Of a stretch of 44,041 bases of DNA, positions 9,304-16,782 are shown piece after piece (position 1 is the first letter of the stretch; every line of letters starts with the position of its first letter). Where the stretch lies: the NCBI GenBank assembly GCA_023301705.1, contig JALZUE010000093.1:1-44041 (forward strand), written 5' to 3'. A program made the translations under genes and the position numbers. A model generated the notes under the pieces. The model was given only the letters and a program-made list of their open reading frames with translations, did no database searches and was not told the origin of the DNA. This stretch comes from Alteromonadaceae bacterium. Lineage in GTDB: Bacteria > Pseudomonadota > Gammaproteobacteria > Enterobacterales > Alteromonadaceae.

Positions 9304-9945
9304 ATGAAGTTATTTAATACAGTGCGTGGGTTAGTTTTTAGTTCATTAGTCGTTTTTTCTGGTTTAGCGAACTCTGCAATCATTGAGTTTAACAGTGATC
9401 AAACGCAAGTTGGCCCTCTTACTTTTGAAAATGTAATTGGTGATATTGACCTTACAGTCTCTGCTGGTATTTTTTTTAGAAACTCAGATAGGTTAAGTAC
9501 TCCAAATAATACAAATAGTCGTTTAAGTGTGCTTACAAGCTCTGGCTTAGGAGTTCAAGCTGGTGTCAACGGTGTTGATACAAGTATTGAAATTGATGGC
9601 TCTGGACGTAATGATGCATTAGTTTTTACATTTTCAGAAGAAATTTCTTTTCTAGGTTTAAATTTTGGTAATGTCGATGATGGTGATACATTTAACTTCG
9701 GTGAAATTAACTTAGAAGGCAATGCATTTACTCGTTCGCTTACTGATGCGCCAATTTTAGATAATCAATTTACATTTGTTCCTACTTTTATTGGAACAGC
9801 GTTTGCTGTTGGTACTTTAATTGATGATTCGTCTTTTACTATTACTGGTATCAATATAGCTGAAGTTCCAGAACCAAGTACATTACTCATATTTTCATTA
9901 GGTTTAATTGGTTTAACTTTACGTTTACGTCGAAGTGTAAAATAA
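9304..9945 (+). CDS. PEP-CTERM sorting domain protein, secreted
   Basis: This is a 213-residue exported protein. Residues 1-25 form a signal peptide with a likely cleavage after ANSA. The mature part is a low-cysteine, beta-rich domain of about 160 residues that I cannot assign to a named family. The C-terminus is a canonical PEP-CTERM tail: VPEPST (188-193), a hydrophobic helix (194-205) and a basic end RLRRSVK. Exosortase recognises this tail and moves such proteins to the cell surface or exopolysaccharide matrix; no exosortase gene is in this window. AAGG lies 9 bases before the ATG. The gene stands alone, with its own terminator at 9971-9993. Confidence 0.9.
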   Translation: MKLFNTVRGLVFSSLVVFSGLANSAIIEFNSDQTQVGPLTFENVIGDIDLTVSAGIFFRNSDRLSTPNNTNSRLSVLTSSGLGVQAGVNGVDTSIEIDGSGRNDALVFTFSEEISFLGLNFGNVDDGDTFNFGEINLEGNAFTRSLTDAPILDNQFTFVPTFIGTAFAVGTLIDDSSFTITGINIAEVPEPSTLLIFSLGLIGLTLRLRRSVK

Positions 9946-9970
9946 AGCATAAAACACTAGTAATACAATA

Positions 9971-9993
9971 AAAAGAGAGCTTTGCTCTCTTTT
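9971..9993 (+). terminator. Terminator of the PEP-CTERM gene
   Basis: A 10-bp perfect stem (9971-9980 with 9984-9993) with a 3-base loop, running into CTTTATTTC. It lies 25 bases after the stop codon. Confidence 0.85.
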
Positions 9994-10225
9994 CTTTATT
10001 TCAATTGTTTTTTACAAATTGGTAATCAGCTACTCTTCAATTAAAAATTATCTATATCGCTAAGTTTTATCACAATAAATTTAGCCATTAATCTTCATTT
10101 CCAAAATCGTATAAAACACCCAAATTTATAATGATAAATAATGTTCAATACTTGAACACCTGAGTAAATAAACTATAGTTTCTTTAAAGAACTCTAAAAT
10201 AATTATAAATACTCATAAGCATTAC

Positions 10226-12313
10226 ATGATTCAAATATTTCATAAAAAATATATAAACTTAATATCATTGAGTTCTAATCAAACACAGTTCACTAATCTT
10301 TTATTATTCAATATTATTTTTGTATTTATACTTTTTAGCTCTTATGTAAATGCTAATAATTTGAATGCTAAAGAAGTTATTGATCCTGCATTAAACAGTC
10401 TCATTAGTTTAGAAAACAAACAAGAAAAACCAACTAATAGTAGTCAACACTTTAAACAGTTACTAAATCAAGCTAATAATTTATACAAGCAGAAGAAGTA
10501 TACTGGCGCGATTGAAAAATATAGTAACTCTATAACATATTTACAAAAAAATGATCCAACAACAATCAAACATAAGGGTAGTATTTATACTAAAATAGCA
10601 GAGTCATATAAGCGCTTAAAGAATAGAGAAAAAACAGCCTATTTTTATAAAAAGTCTTTAGATATATTTATTAAATTGGATAATAAAAAGTATATAGCTC
10701 GTACTCTTAATACATTAGCAGAATCGGAACGTTACTTAGGTAACTTAGTTATTGCTCTAGAATATTCAACAGAAAGCTTGAAAATACACAATACGATCAA
10801 TGATCCAACAGGGTATGCAAAAGCATTGATGGGTGCAGGCATTATTTATCGACATATAGAACGTTACGAAAAATCACTTAAGCACATATATAAAGCATAC
10901 TTATATTACAAAGAAACCAATAATTACGATGGTATTGCAAAAACTTCGAATGAAATGGGCAATATCTATATAAAATTAGAACAATTTGAGGAAGCTAAGT
11001 ATTTTTTAAAAGAAACAATTAATATACCTAAAGAAAAAATTAGTTTAACTACGTTATCGTCTGCTTTAAGAGAAACAGCGGTTATTGACTTTAATGATAA
11101 AAACTATGATTCAGCATTATTTTTCGCTAAAAAAGCATACAATATATATAAAGATGAAAATGAAAAACTTAAAGAGTCACTCACTGCTCGTATTATTGCA
11201 AACATATTCCGAGAACAACGAAATATAACAAAGGCAATTAGTTACTATCAAAAATCATTGGCAATTGCTACTCAACATAACAATGAACTATATCAAATAA
11301 AAGCACAAACTCCACTAGCTGGAATAATGATAACTATCAATACAGATGAAGCTATTCTCTTACTTAAAAACTCATTAGAAATTGCGTTACGACTAAAGAA
11401 TAAAGAACAAATTTTATATACTTATCGTACTCTTCGACAAGCAGAAGATTATAAGGGCAACTTTAAAAAAGCATTAAGCTATGCCAAAAAAGAAATCAAA
11501 TTAGCCAATATTATAAGAAATGAATATGATGAAAAAAAAATATCATTAACGAAGGTAGCATTACACTCTCAAAAAATAGAAATTGAATTAGCATCATTAA
11601 GAGAAAGGACTAAACTAGATCAGCTTGAATTAATTAAAAAAAACAATGAGATAGAAATTGTTAGAAAGACTAAAATGATTAATGAATTAGAATTAAAGAA
11701 AAATCAATATGCTAGTATCGCGTTAACTTCGTTAACAACTATTTGTTTAATTCTAGTACTATTTATTTATCGTAGTTTTATCATATCAAAAAAACGTAAC
11801 AAAAAACTATACCACCTTGCATCTAGAGATCACCTGACTAATTGTTACAACCGTAGAGCACTATTTAAATTAATGGACAAACATATCTTATCTAAAGAAT
11901 TAGATGATCAATATTGTGTCATTATGGCTGATATCGATAACTTTAAGCAAGTGAATGACACTTATGGACATAACAAGGGAGATAGTGTCATAAAATCTTT
12001 TTCAGAGGTATTACAAAAAAGTATTCGTCATGATGATGTTGTTGCTCGTTATGGCGGTGAAGAATTCTGCATAATACTAAAAGATATATCTCAAGAAAAA
12101 GCGTTAAAAATTGCTGAATATATTCGTAAAAAAATTGAAAAATCAACTTTTTCTAATATTTCAGTGACAAGTAGTTTTGGTATTAGCTCGCTTGAATATG
12201 GTGCTAAAACAGCATCCGGGTTAATTGAACAAGCTGATATTGCGCTTTATAAATCAAAAGAGCTGGGCCGTAATAAAGTGACGTTTTGGGATCCTGCATT
12301 TGCAAAAGAGTAA
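10226..12313 (+). CDS. TPR-repeat membrane diguanylate cyclase (GGDEF)
   Basis: The 695-residue protein probably makes cyclic-di-GMP. An N-terminal hydrophobic segment (about 24-43) acts as signal or anchor. Tetratricopeptide-like repeats fill roughly 75-430 and would lie in the periplasm. A coiled coil (about 440-492) leads to a membrane helix (about 494-518), and the cytoplasmic GGDEF domain takes 525-695. The active site reads RYGGEEF (608-614), the metal site ADIDNFK (568-574) is intact, and the RxxD product-inhibition site is present (RHDD, 601-604), so an active, feedback-limited cyclase is expected. The ligand sensed by the TPR part is unknown. No clear ribosome binding site precedes the ATG. 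It is unusually rich in Lys and Asn, as is the region around it. Confidence 0.9.
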   Translation: MIQIFHKKYINLISLSSNQTQFTNLLLFNIIFVFILFSSYVNANNLNAKEVIDPALNSLISLENKQEKPTNSSQHFKQLLNQANNLYKQKKYTGAIEKYSNSITYLQKNDPTTIKHKGSIYTKIAESYKRLKNREKTAYFYKKSLDIFIKLDNKKYIARTLNTLAESERYLGNLVIALEYSTESLKIHNTINDPTGYAKALMGAGIIYRHIERYEKSLKHIYKAYLYYKETNNYDGIAKTSNEMGNIYIKLEQFEEAKYFLKETINIPKEKISLTTLSSALRETAVIDFNDKNYDSALFFAKKAYNIYKDENEKLKESLTARIIANIFREQRNITKAISYYQKSLAIATQHNNELYQIKAQTPLAGIMITINTDEAILLLKNSLEIALRLKNKEQILYTYRTLRQAEDYKGNFKKALSYAKKEIKLANIIRNEYDEKKISLTKVALHSQKIEIELASLRERTKLDQLELIKKNNEIEIVRKTKMINELELKKNQYASIALTSLTTICLILVLFIYRSFIISKKRNKKLYHLASRDHLTNCYNRRALFKLMDKHILSKELDDQYCVIMADIDNFKQVNDTYGHNKGDSVIKSFSEVLQKSIRHDDVVARYGGEEFCIILKDISQEKALKIAEYIRKKIEKSTFSNISVTSSFGISSLEYGAKTASGLIEQADIALYKSKELGRNKVTFWDPAFAKE

Positions 12314-12366
12314 GCAATAAGACGAATTTTTTATTCTGTATTAAAATAGCCTAAATAATTAGTGTT

Positions 12367-13137
12367 TTATAATGGTGTACCACTATGAAATTTAAAGTCA
12401 TCATCTGGGCTTAATATTAAGTCGGCTTCAACTTTTCCAAAATATTCGACTCTATCACTTATATCAGTAGGTGAAATTGATTGAGCTAAAGCTAAATAAT
12501 CTTGGTAGTGGCGTGCTTCAGATCTTAATAGTGAGGTATAAAAATCACCTAGTGTTTTATCAACATGCGGGGCTAACATAGCAAAACGCTCACACGATCT
12601 TGCCTCGATGTATGCACCACAAATTAGCTTATCAACTAAGGTATCAGGTTCATGTGTTTTAACGTGTGTTAGCATGCCCTTTGCGTATCGCCCGGGGGTG
12701 ATATGAACATAATTTACATCATAATGATGCATCATCTCTAGTACTTGATAAAAGTGATGTAACTCTTCTTTAATTAGCATCACCATTTTATCAACTAAGT
12801 CTTGTCCATATCTAGAGTTTGACTTAGGTATCATCGACTTTTTAAGTGTATTCTTATCACTTAGTAACAGCCAATCTCCTTCCAGTTTATAAATATACTG
12901 TTCAAAAGGCTGTAACCAAGCTAATAATGCTTTTCCACTTTCTTTATCTACGGCATATTTACGAATAAGAAACATAGCTGATTGAGCTGCTTTTAATTCG
13001 CACACTAAATGATCTAAAAGAAGCATAGGAAGATTTTCTAATTTAATAGCTTCTTCAACCCATTTATTGGGAGTTTCACATTTGAGAAATGATTTAATAG
13101 GGGCTAATAATTCGTGATAAGGCATTAATGTACACAT
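12367..13137 (-). CDS. miaE: tRNA 2-methylthio-N6-isopentenyladenosine(37) hydroxylase MiaE
   Basis: MiaE is a diiron monooxygenase that hydroxylates the isopentenyl group of ms2i6A at position 37 of tRNAs reading UNN codons. The 256-residue protein shows the ferritin-like carboxylate and histidine ligands: Glu47 in CELKAAQSA, the ExxH of KEELHHFY (about 124-130), Glu178 in IEARSCERF and ExxH in SEARHYQDY (207-210). Either ATG (13135-13137 or 13123-13125) could be the start; neither has a good ribosome binding site. It is convergent with the diguanylate cyclase gene and no hairpin is seen between them. Confidence 0.93.
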   Translation of the reverse strand: MCTLMPYHELLAPIKSFLKCETPNKWVEEAIKLENLPMLLLDHLVCELKAAQSAMFLIRKYAVDKESGKALLAWLQPFEQYIYKLEGDWLLLSDKNTLKKSMIPKSNSRYGQDLVDKMVMLIKEELHHFYQVLEMMHHYDVNYVHITPGRYAKGMLTHVKTHEPDTLVDKLICGAYIEARSCERFAMLAPHVDKTLGDFYTSLLRSEARHYQDYLALAQSISPTDISDRVEYFGKVEADLILSPDDDFKFHSGTPL

Positions 13138-13328
13138 GATAAAACTAAAAGATAATATACAAATATTATCATAAATAATGCTAGTTATGCTTAGTTAACG
13201 GCAGTAAAAATAATATGAATCGATAAATATGAATGAAATATTATTATGAATAAAAGATTTAAGTGTTTCTAGCTAGTTCAATCAAGTCATTCTAGATAAA
13301 ATTATATCAATACCTAAAAGAACAAAAT

Positions 13329-13532
13329 ATGAAATTAATAATGAAAACTGAATTTGATAACTTACGTTTAAACCCTAAACATACTTATGAAGCAGATAAT
13401 AATGGAAATAAACAAGTCATTAAAATATATCGGTTAAATGAACTCATTGCGAAAAAAGTTACTCAAAAAAAGTCGATTAGATACTTTGGTATTAAAGGTT
13501 ATAATCATTACTTAATGAATGAGGATATTTAA
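13329..13532 (+). CDS. Small basic protein of unknown function
   Basis: This codes for 67 residues (63 if the ATG at 13341 is used). I do not recognise it. It has no signal peptide or membrane helix and is rich in Lys, Asn and Tyr; the C-terminal half reads KKSIRYFGIKGYNHYL. The next gene starts four bases after its stop, and the GAGGA that can serve that gene lies inside its last codons, so the two look translationally linked. The coding status rests on this arrangement and on the clean frame. Confidence 0.55.
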   Translation: MKLIMKTEFDNLRLNPKHTYEADNNGNKQVIKIYRLNELIAKKVTQKKSIRYFGIKGYNHYLMNEDI

Positions 13533-13536
13533 CATT

Positions 13537-13812
13537 ATGAAATCTCCTGTCGATAAATTATTAACTAAACACCAGAATTTAACCCATACTGAACATATAA
13601 AAGTGGTTTCTCATACACAGCGAGAACAAGACGATTGGTACATCAATACGCTAATGTTAGAAAATATTGAACCACCGTTTAAATATAAACGCAAAAAGTT
13701 ATATAAGTCATTAACAGGGCAATATATCAATTTAACTTATTACCCTGATATAGAGCTAGTCGCAAACTTTGAAATAGAGATAATGAAAATTGTTAGAATA
13801 AAAGTTGCTTAA
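13537..13812 (+). CDS. Small protein of unknown function, second of a pair
   Basis: This is a 91-residue protein starting at ATG 13537; the frame also opens at 13519, overlapping the previous gene. GAGGA (13521-13525) precedes the start by 11 bases, which is long but usable. The product has no membrane segment. The middle contains QDDWYINTLMLENIEPPFKY and a basic KRKKLYKSL, then a likely beta-strand C-terminus. I do not recognise the family. Distance to the previous gene (4 bases) suggests a two-gene operon. Confidence 0.6.
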   Translation: MKSPVDKLLTKHQNLTHTEHIKVVSHTQREQDDWYINTLMLENIEPPFKYKRKKLYKSLTGQYINLTYYPDIELVANFEIEIMKIVRIKVA

Positions 13813-13969
13813 TACTGTTCAATTTAACTTTACTATCTCATACTAAAAACAACAAAGCTTATAACAATATTGCAACGTTATTTAAACAAGTAGATGCTGA
13901 CGATTTATAGCAACATAAATAAAAAAAATGTTAAGCTAAATAATGTATTTTTATTAAAAGGAATTGATG

Positions 13970-14578
13970 ATGATACCAAACCATATTTTGAATGTTTACA
14001 ACCCGCATAAAAATCAACTACAAAACACGAAGAATAACAAAAAAAATTTATATTACTATATATTACATATTGTAATGGTAAGCCTTATTCCTGCATTTAG
14101 TGCATATTATGCATCTGTTTATATTGGCTGGTCTATTAATACTGACGAGCCAATTAAACTAACACCATACTATGCCGCTATGATGAGTGTTAGCCTTTAT
14201 ATTACCTTAATAACCGGAGTATTCATTTTAGCTTGTGTCATTTATGGTTTAGCTAAAAGGTTTGGTTCTCACGCTAACTTTATTCAATCGATAACCCTTG
14301 CAGCATATACCTTAACACCGGTATTAATATCAGGCTTAGCAAGCTTATATCCTGTATTATGGTTCATAGCGTTAATTGGTGTTTTTTCGTTAAGTTACAG
14401 TATTTATTTACTCTATATAGGTATACCAATATTAATGAAAGTTTCTCAAGATAAGGGCTTTATTTATGCGAGTTCTGTTGTCACAGGTGGCTTAATTTTA
14501 TTCATATTATTAATGACTGTTGTTATATTACTTTGGAATTTAGGTATAACCTCAAGTATATTCATTAATGTTAGCTAA
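13970..14578 (+). CDS. Yip1/YohC-like integral membrane protein
   Basis: This is a roughly 202-residue membrane protein with about five helices (near residues 33-53, 69-93, 108-128, 129-153 and 166-190) after a polar N-terminal tail. The pattern and the PILM/YxLYIGIP-type segment resemble the Yip1 domain family (DUF1282, E. coli YohC), whose function is poorly known. The start region has TTG-ATG-ATG in a row; AAAGGA (13957-13962) lies 7 bases before the third, so I start at 13970. It is convergent with phoR, with 11 bases between stop codons. Confidence 0.75.
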   Translation: MIPNHILNVYNPHKNQLQNTKNNKKNLYYYILHIVMVSLIPAFSAYYASVYIGWSINTDEPIKLTPYYAAMMSVSLYITLITGVFILACVIYGLAKRFGSHANFIQSITLAAYTLTPVLISGLASLYPVLWFIALIGVFSLSYSIYLLYIGIPILMKVSQDKGFIYASSVVTGGLILFILLMTVVILLWNLGITSSIFINVS

Positions 14579-14589
14579 ATAATATAAGC

Positions 14590-15885
14590 TTAACTGACGA
14601 TGAGTGGAGTAAAATCAATAAAAAATTCACTTCCCTTACCCCAATCACTTTTAATGCCAAGCTCTGCATTGTGGTGTTGCAATACATGTTTAACAATTGC
14701 CAAACCTAACCCTGAACCACCTGTATGTCTTGATCTAGACTTATCAACACGATAAAAACGTTCGGTTAAACGATGTACATGGTCGGGTTTAACTCCGGGT
14801 CCATTGTCTTTAACTGAAAATCTAACTTTATCACCATAAGCTTTCCAGCTAATAACAATTTCCCCACCTTCAGGAGTATAAGCAATAGCGTTTGATAGTA
14901 GGTTTGAACATGCACTTTTTATTTCAGTATCAACCCCTTTAATATTGAAGTCAGAATCAATAATAACGTGAATAGCGTGATGTTTATCTTGGTTTAACCA
15001 GTTAGCGTCTTCAACAAGCTGTTGTATAAGCTTAGGCATATCGATTGTTTGTTTAAGATCGTTTTCAGTATTAATTTCAACTCTAGATAATGTTAATAGC
15101 TGTTCAACTAAACGATCCATTCGAGTCACTTGGGATTCAATAGTATTAAATGCTTTTTTCCAGTGATCATCTAAAGCATTATCAGCACCTTGTACCATTT
15201 CAACATAGCCACGCACCACTGTTAATGGTGTTTTAAGTTCATGAGATACATTAGCAACAAAATCTTTTCGCATTTGTTCCAGGCGCTTTACATTACTAAC
15301 ATCCCGAGCTAGAAACAGAACTTGATCACTTCCGTAACGCATTAAGCGAAGCTCAAGTGTGACTTCATTATCTAATGGAGAAGGGATATAAAGCGGCTTA
15401 TTGATTTGATTCTTAGATAAAGTTAGTGAGAATTGTGGGTAACGAATTAAATTATCAATACGCTGACCAGCATCTTCGGGGGTTCTGATACCTAGTAGCT
15501 TCTGTGCTTTAGTATTACCCCATTCAATAATGTAATCATTCGATAACACTAAAGCCGCATCAGGCAATGCTTCGGCACCATCATGAAATTGGCGTATACG
15601 ATCATTTAACTGCTTTTGTTTAGCCCTAGCATGTTGAACTTGCCTATATAAACCATCAAAAATTCGCCCCCACACACCACGAGCAACCGGTGGAGAGAGT
15701 GACTTACTTTCCCAAAGCCAATGCACTAATTTGAGAATTTGTTGATAATTCCACAATAATAAGCCAGTAACAAAAAAGAATGCTAACGCCCATAAATAAC
15801 CAACAGCAAAACCTAACAACAAACAAAGTGCGATTGTTATAAAAAGTCTAGAATATAAAGGTAATGCGCTTAGACGTAAAAACAT
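14590..15885 (-). CDS. phoR: Phosphate regulon sensor histidine kinase PhoR
   Basis: PhoR is the inner-membrane kinase that activates PhoB under phosphate limitation, working through the Pst transporter and PhoU (not in this window). The 431-residue protein has two N-terminal membrane helices (about 13-30 and 32-48), a linker, a PAS domain (about 100-200), a HisKA domain with the phosphoacceptor His215 in NVSHELKTPLT, and a complete HATPase domain (N-box NLLSNAIAY, G1 DNGPGV, G2 GGSGLGLAIV). It starts 3 bases after the phoB stop (TAACTTATG) with no own ribosome binding site, suggesting coupled translation. Confidence 0.96.
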   Translation of the reverse strand: MFLRLSALPLYSRLFITIALCLLLGFAVGYLWALAFFFVTGLLLWNYQQILKLVHWLWESKSLSPPVARGVWGRIFDGLYRQVQHARAKQKQLNDRIRQFHDGAEALPDAALVLSNDYIIEWGNTKAQKLLGIRTPEDAGQRIDNLIRYPQFSLTLSKNQINKPLYIPSPLDNEVTLELRLMRYGSDQVLFLARDVSNVKRLEQMRKDFVANVSHELKTPLTVVRGYVEMVQGADNALDDHWKKAFNTIESQVTRMDRLVEQLLTLSRVEINTENDLKQTIDMPKLIQQLVEDANWLNQDKHHAIHVIIDSDFNIKGVDTEIKSACSNLLSNAIAYTPEGGEIVISWKAYGDKVRFSVKDNGPGVKPDHVHRLTERFYRVDKSRSRHTGGSGLGLAIVKHVLQHHNAELGIKSDWGKGSEFFIDFTPLIVS

Positions 15886-15888
15886 AAG

Positions 15889-16584
15889 TTATCGAGTTAA
15901 TTTTCCAGAAAAACGATAACCAGAGCCACGAACTGTTTGAATGAAGTTTTCGTGCCCTTCACCTGTAATAGCTTTACGTAAACGTCTAATATGCACATCT
16001 ACCGTTCTATCTTCAACATACACATTAGTACCCCAGACATTATCTAATAATTGTTCTCTGCTGTATACTCGCTCAGTGTGTGTCATAAAAAAGTGTAATA
16101 ACCTAAACTCAGTTGGCCCTAGTTCTAAACTTTTATCGTTAATTGCCACTCGATGCGCCACAGGATCTAATGATAGACCATGGAACTCAATCACTTCTTC
16201 TAAAGAAGTTGGAGATACACGGCGAATAACCGCTTTAATTCTTGCAATTAACTCTTTAGGTGAAAAGGGTTTAGTTACATAATCATCAACACCTGCATCG
16301 AAACCTTTTACTTTGTCTTCTTCATCAGCACGTGCAGTTAACATAATAATAGGAATGTTACGGGTATATTCATTATGTTTAAGCATTTTAGCAAACTTAA
16401 CTCCGGTTCCACCAGGTAGCATCCAATCAAGTAATATCAAATCAGGGTATGGTTCTTTGATTAATGCTTGTGCACTTTCAATATCGTCCGCTTCTAATGA
16501 GTTAAATCCATTTTGATCTAATACAAATGAAATCATTTCGCGAATTGGCGCTTCGTCTTCAACAATTAAAATTTGTCGATTCAT
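15889..16584 (-). CDS. phoB: Phosphate regulon response regulator PhoB
   Basis: PhoB is an OmpR-type transcription factor that turns on the Pho regulon. The 231-residue product has a receiver domain (1-120) with acidic pocket VEDEA, phosphorylated Asp53 in LLDWMLPG, and the conserved TAR and KPF segments, followed by a winged-helix DNA-binding domain (about 130-229) ending GSGYRF. AGGA lies 6 bases before the ATG. Upstream is a clear Pho box (16631-16659), so the operon should autoregulate. phoR follows directly. Confidence 0.97.
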   Translation of the reverse strand: MNRQILIVEDEAPIREMISFVLDQNGFNSLEADDIESAQALIKEPYPDLILLDWMLPGGTGVKFAKMLKHNEYTRNIPIIMLTARADEEDKVKGFDAGVDDYVTKPFSPKELIARIKAVIRRVSPTSLEEVIEFHGLSLDPVAHRVAINDKSLELGPTEFRLLHFFMTHTERVYSREQLLDNVWGTNVYVEDRTVDVHIRRLRKAITGEGHENFIQTVRGSGYRFSGKLTR

Positions 16585-16630
16585 TCTTATTCCTAACGTA
16601 TTTATGTGTAAATTTTATAAATGCTATTTT

Positions 16631-16659
16631 GATACACTTTTGTGACAATTTAATTACAG
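16631..16659 (-). promoter_or_regulatory. Pho box (three direct repeats) upstream of phoBR
   Basis: On the minus strand three seven-base units CTGTAAT, TTGTCAC and GTGTATC are spaced by TAAA and AAAA, an 11-base period that matches the PhoB half-site CTGTCAT layout. It is oriented toward phoB. A plus-strand TATAAT (16660-16665) touches its upstream edge, so PhoB bound here would also cover the promoter region of the divergent gene at 16783. Confidence 0.75.
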
Positions 16660-16665
16660 TATAAT
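16660..16665 (+). promoter_or_regulatory. -10 box of the divergent kinase-like gene
   Basis: A perfect TATAAT on the plus strand directly next to the Pho box; no good -35 hexamer is seen at 16-18 bases upstream, where the Pho box lies. The leader to the ATG at 16783 would be about 110 bases. Confidence 0.4.
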
Positions 16666-16782
16666 AGTGTTGCCCTTATACCACTATTTATCTATGCTAA
16701 ATAATTAGTAAATAAAGGAATATTTTACATTTATTTATCAAAATTCCCTTGTAATGGTTGAATAAAGGTTCGTAACACACTC

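Noticed and set aside
9765-9950. A minus-strand frame over the end of the PEP-CTERM gene
   Set aside because: It overlaps a well-supported gene with signal peptide and sorting tail, and has no features of its own.
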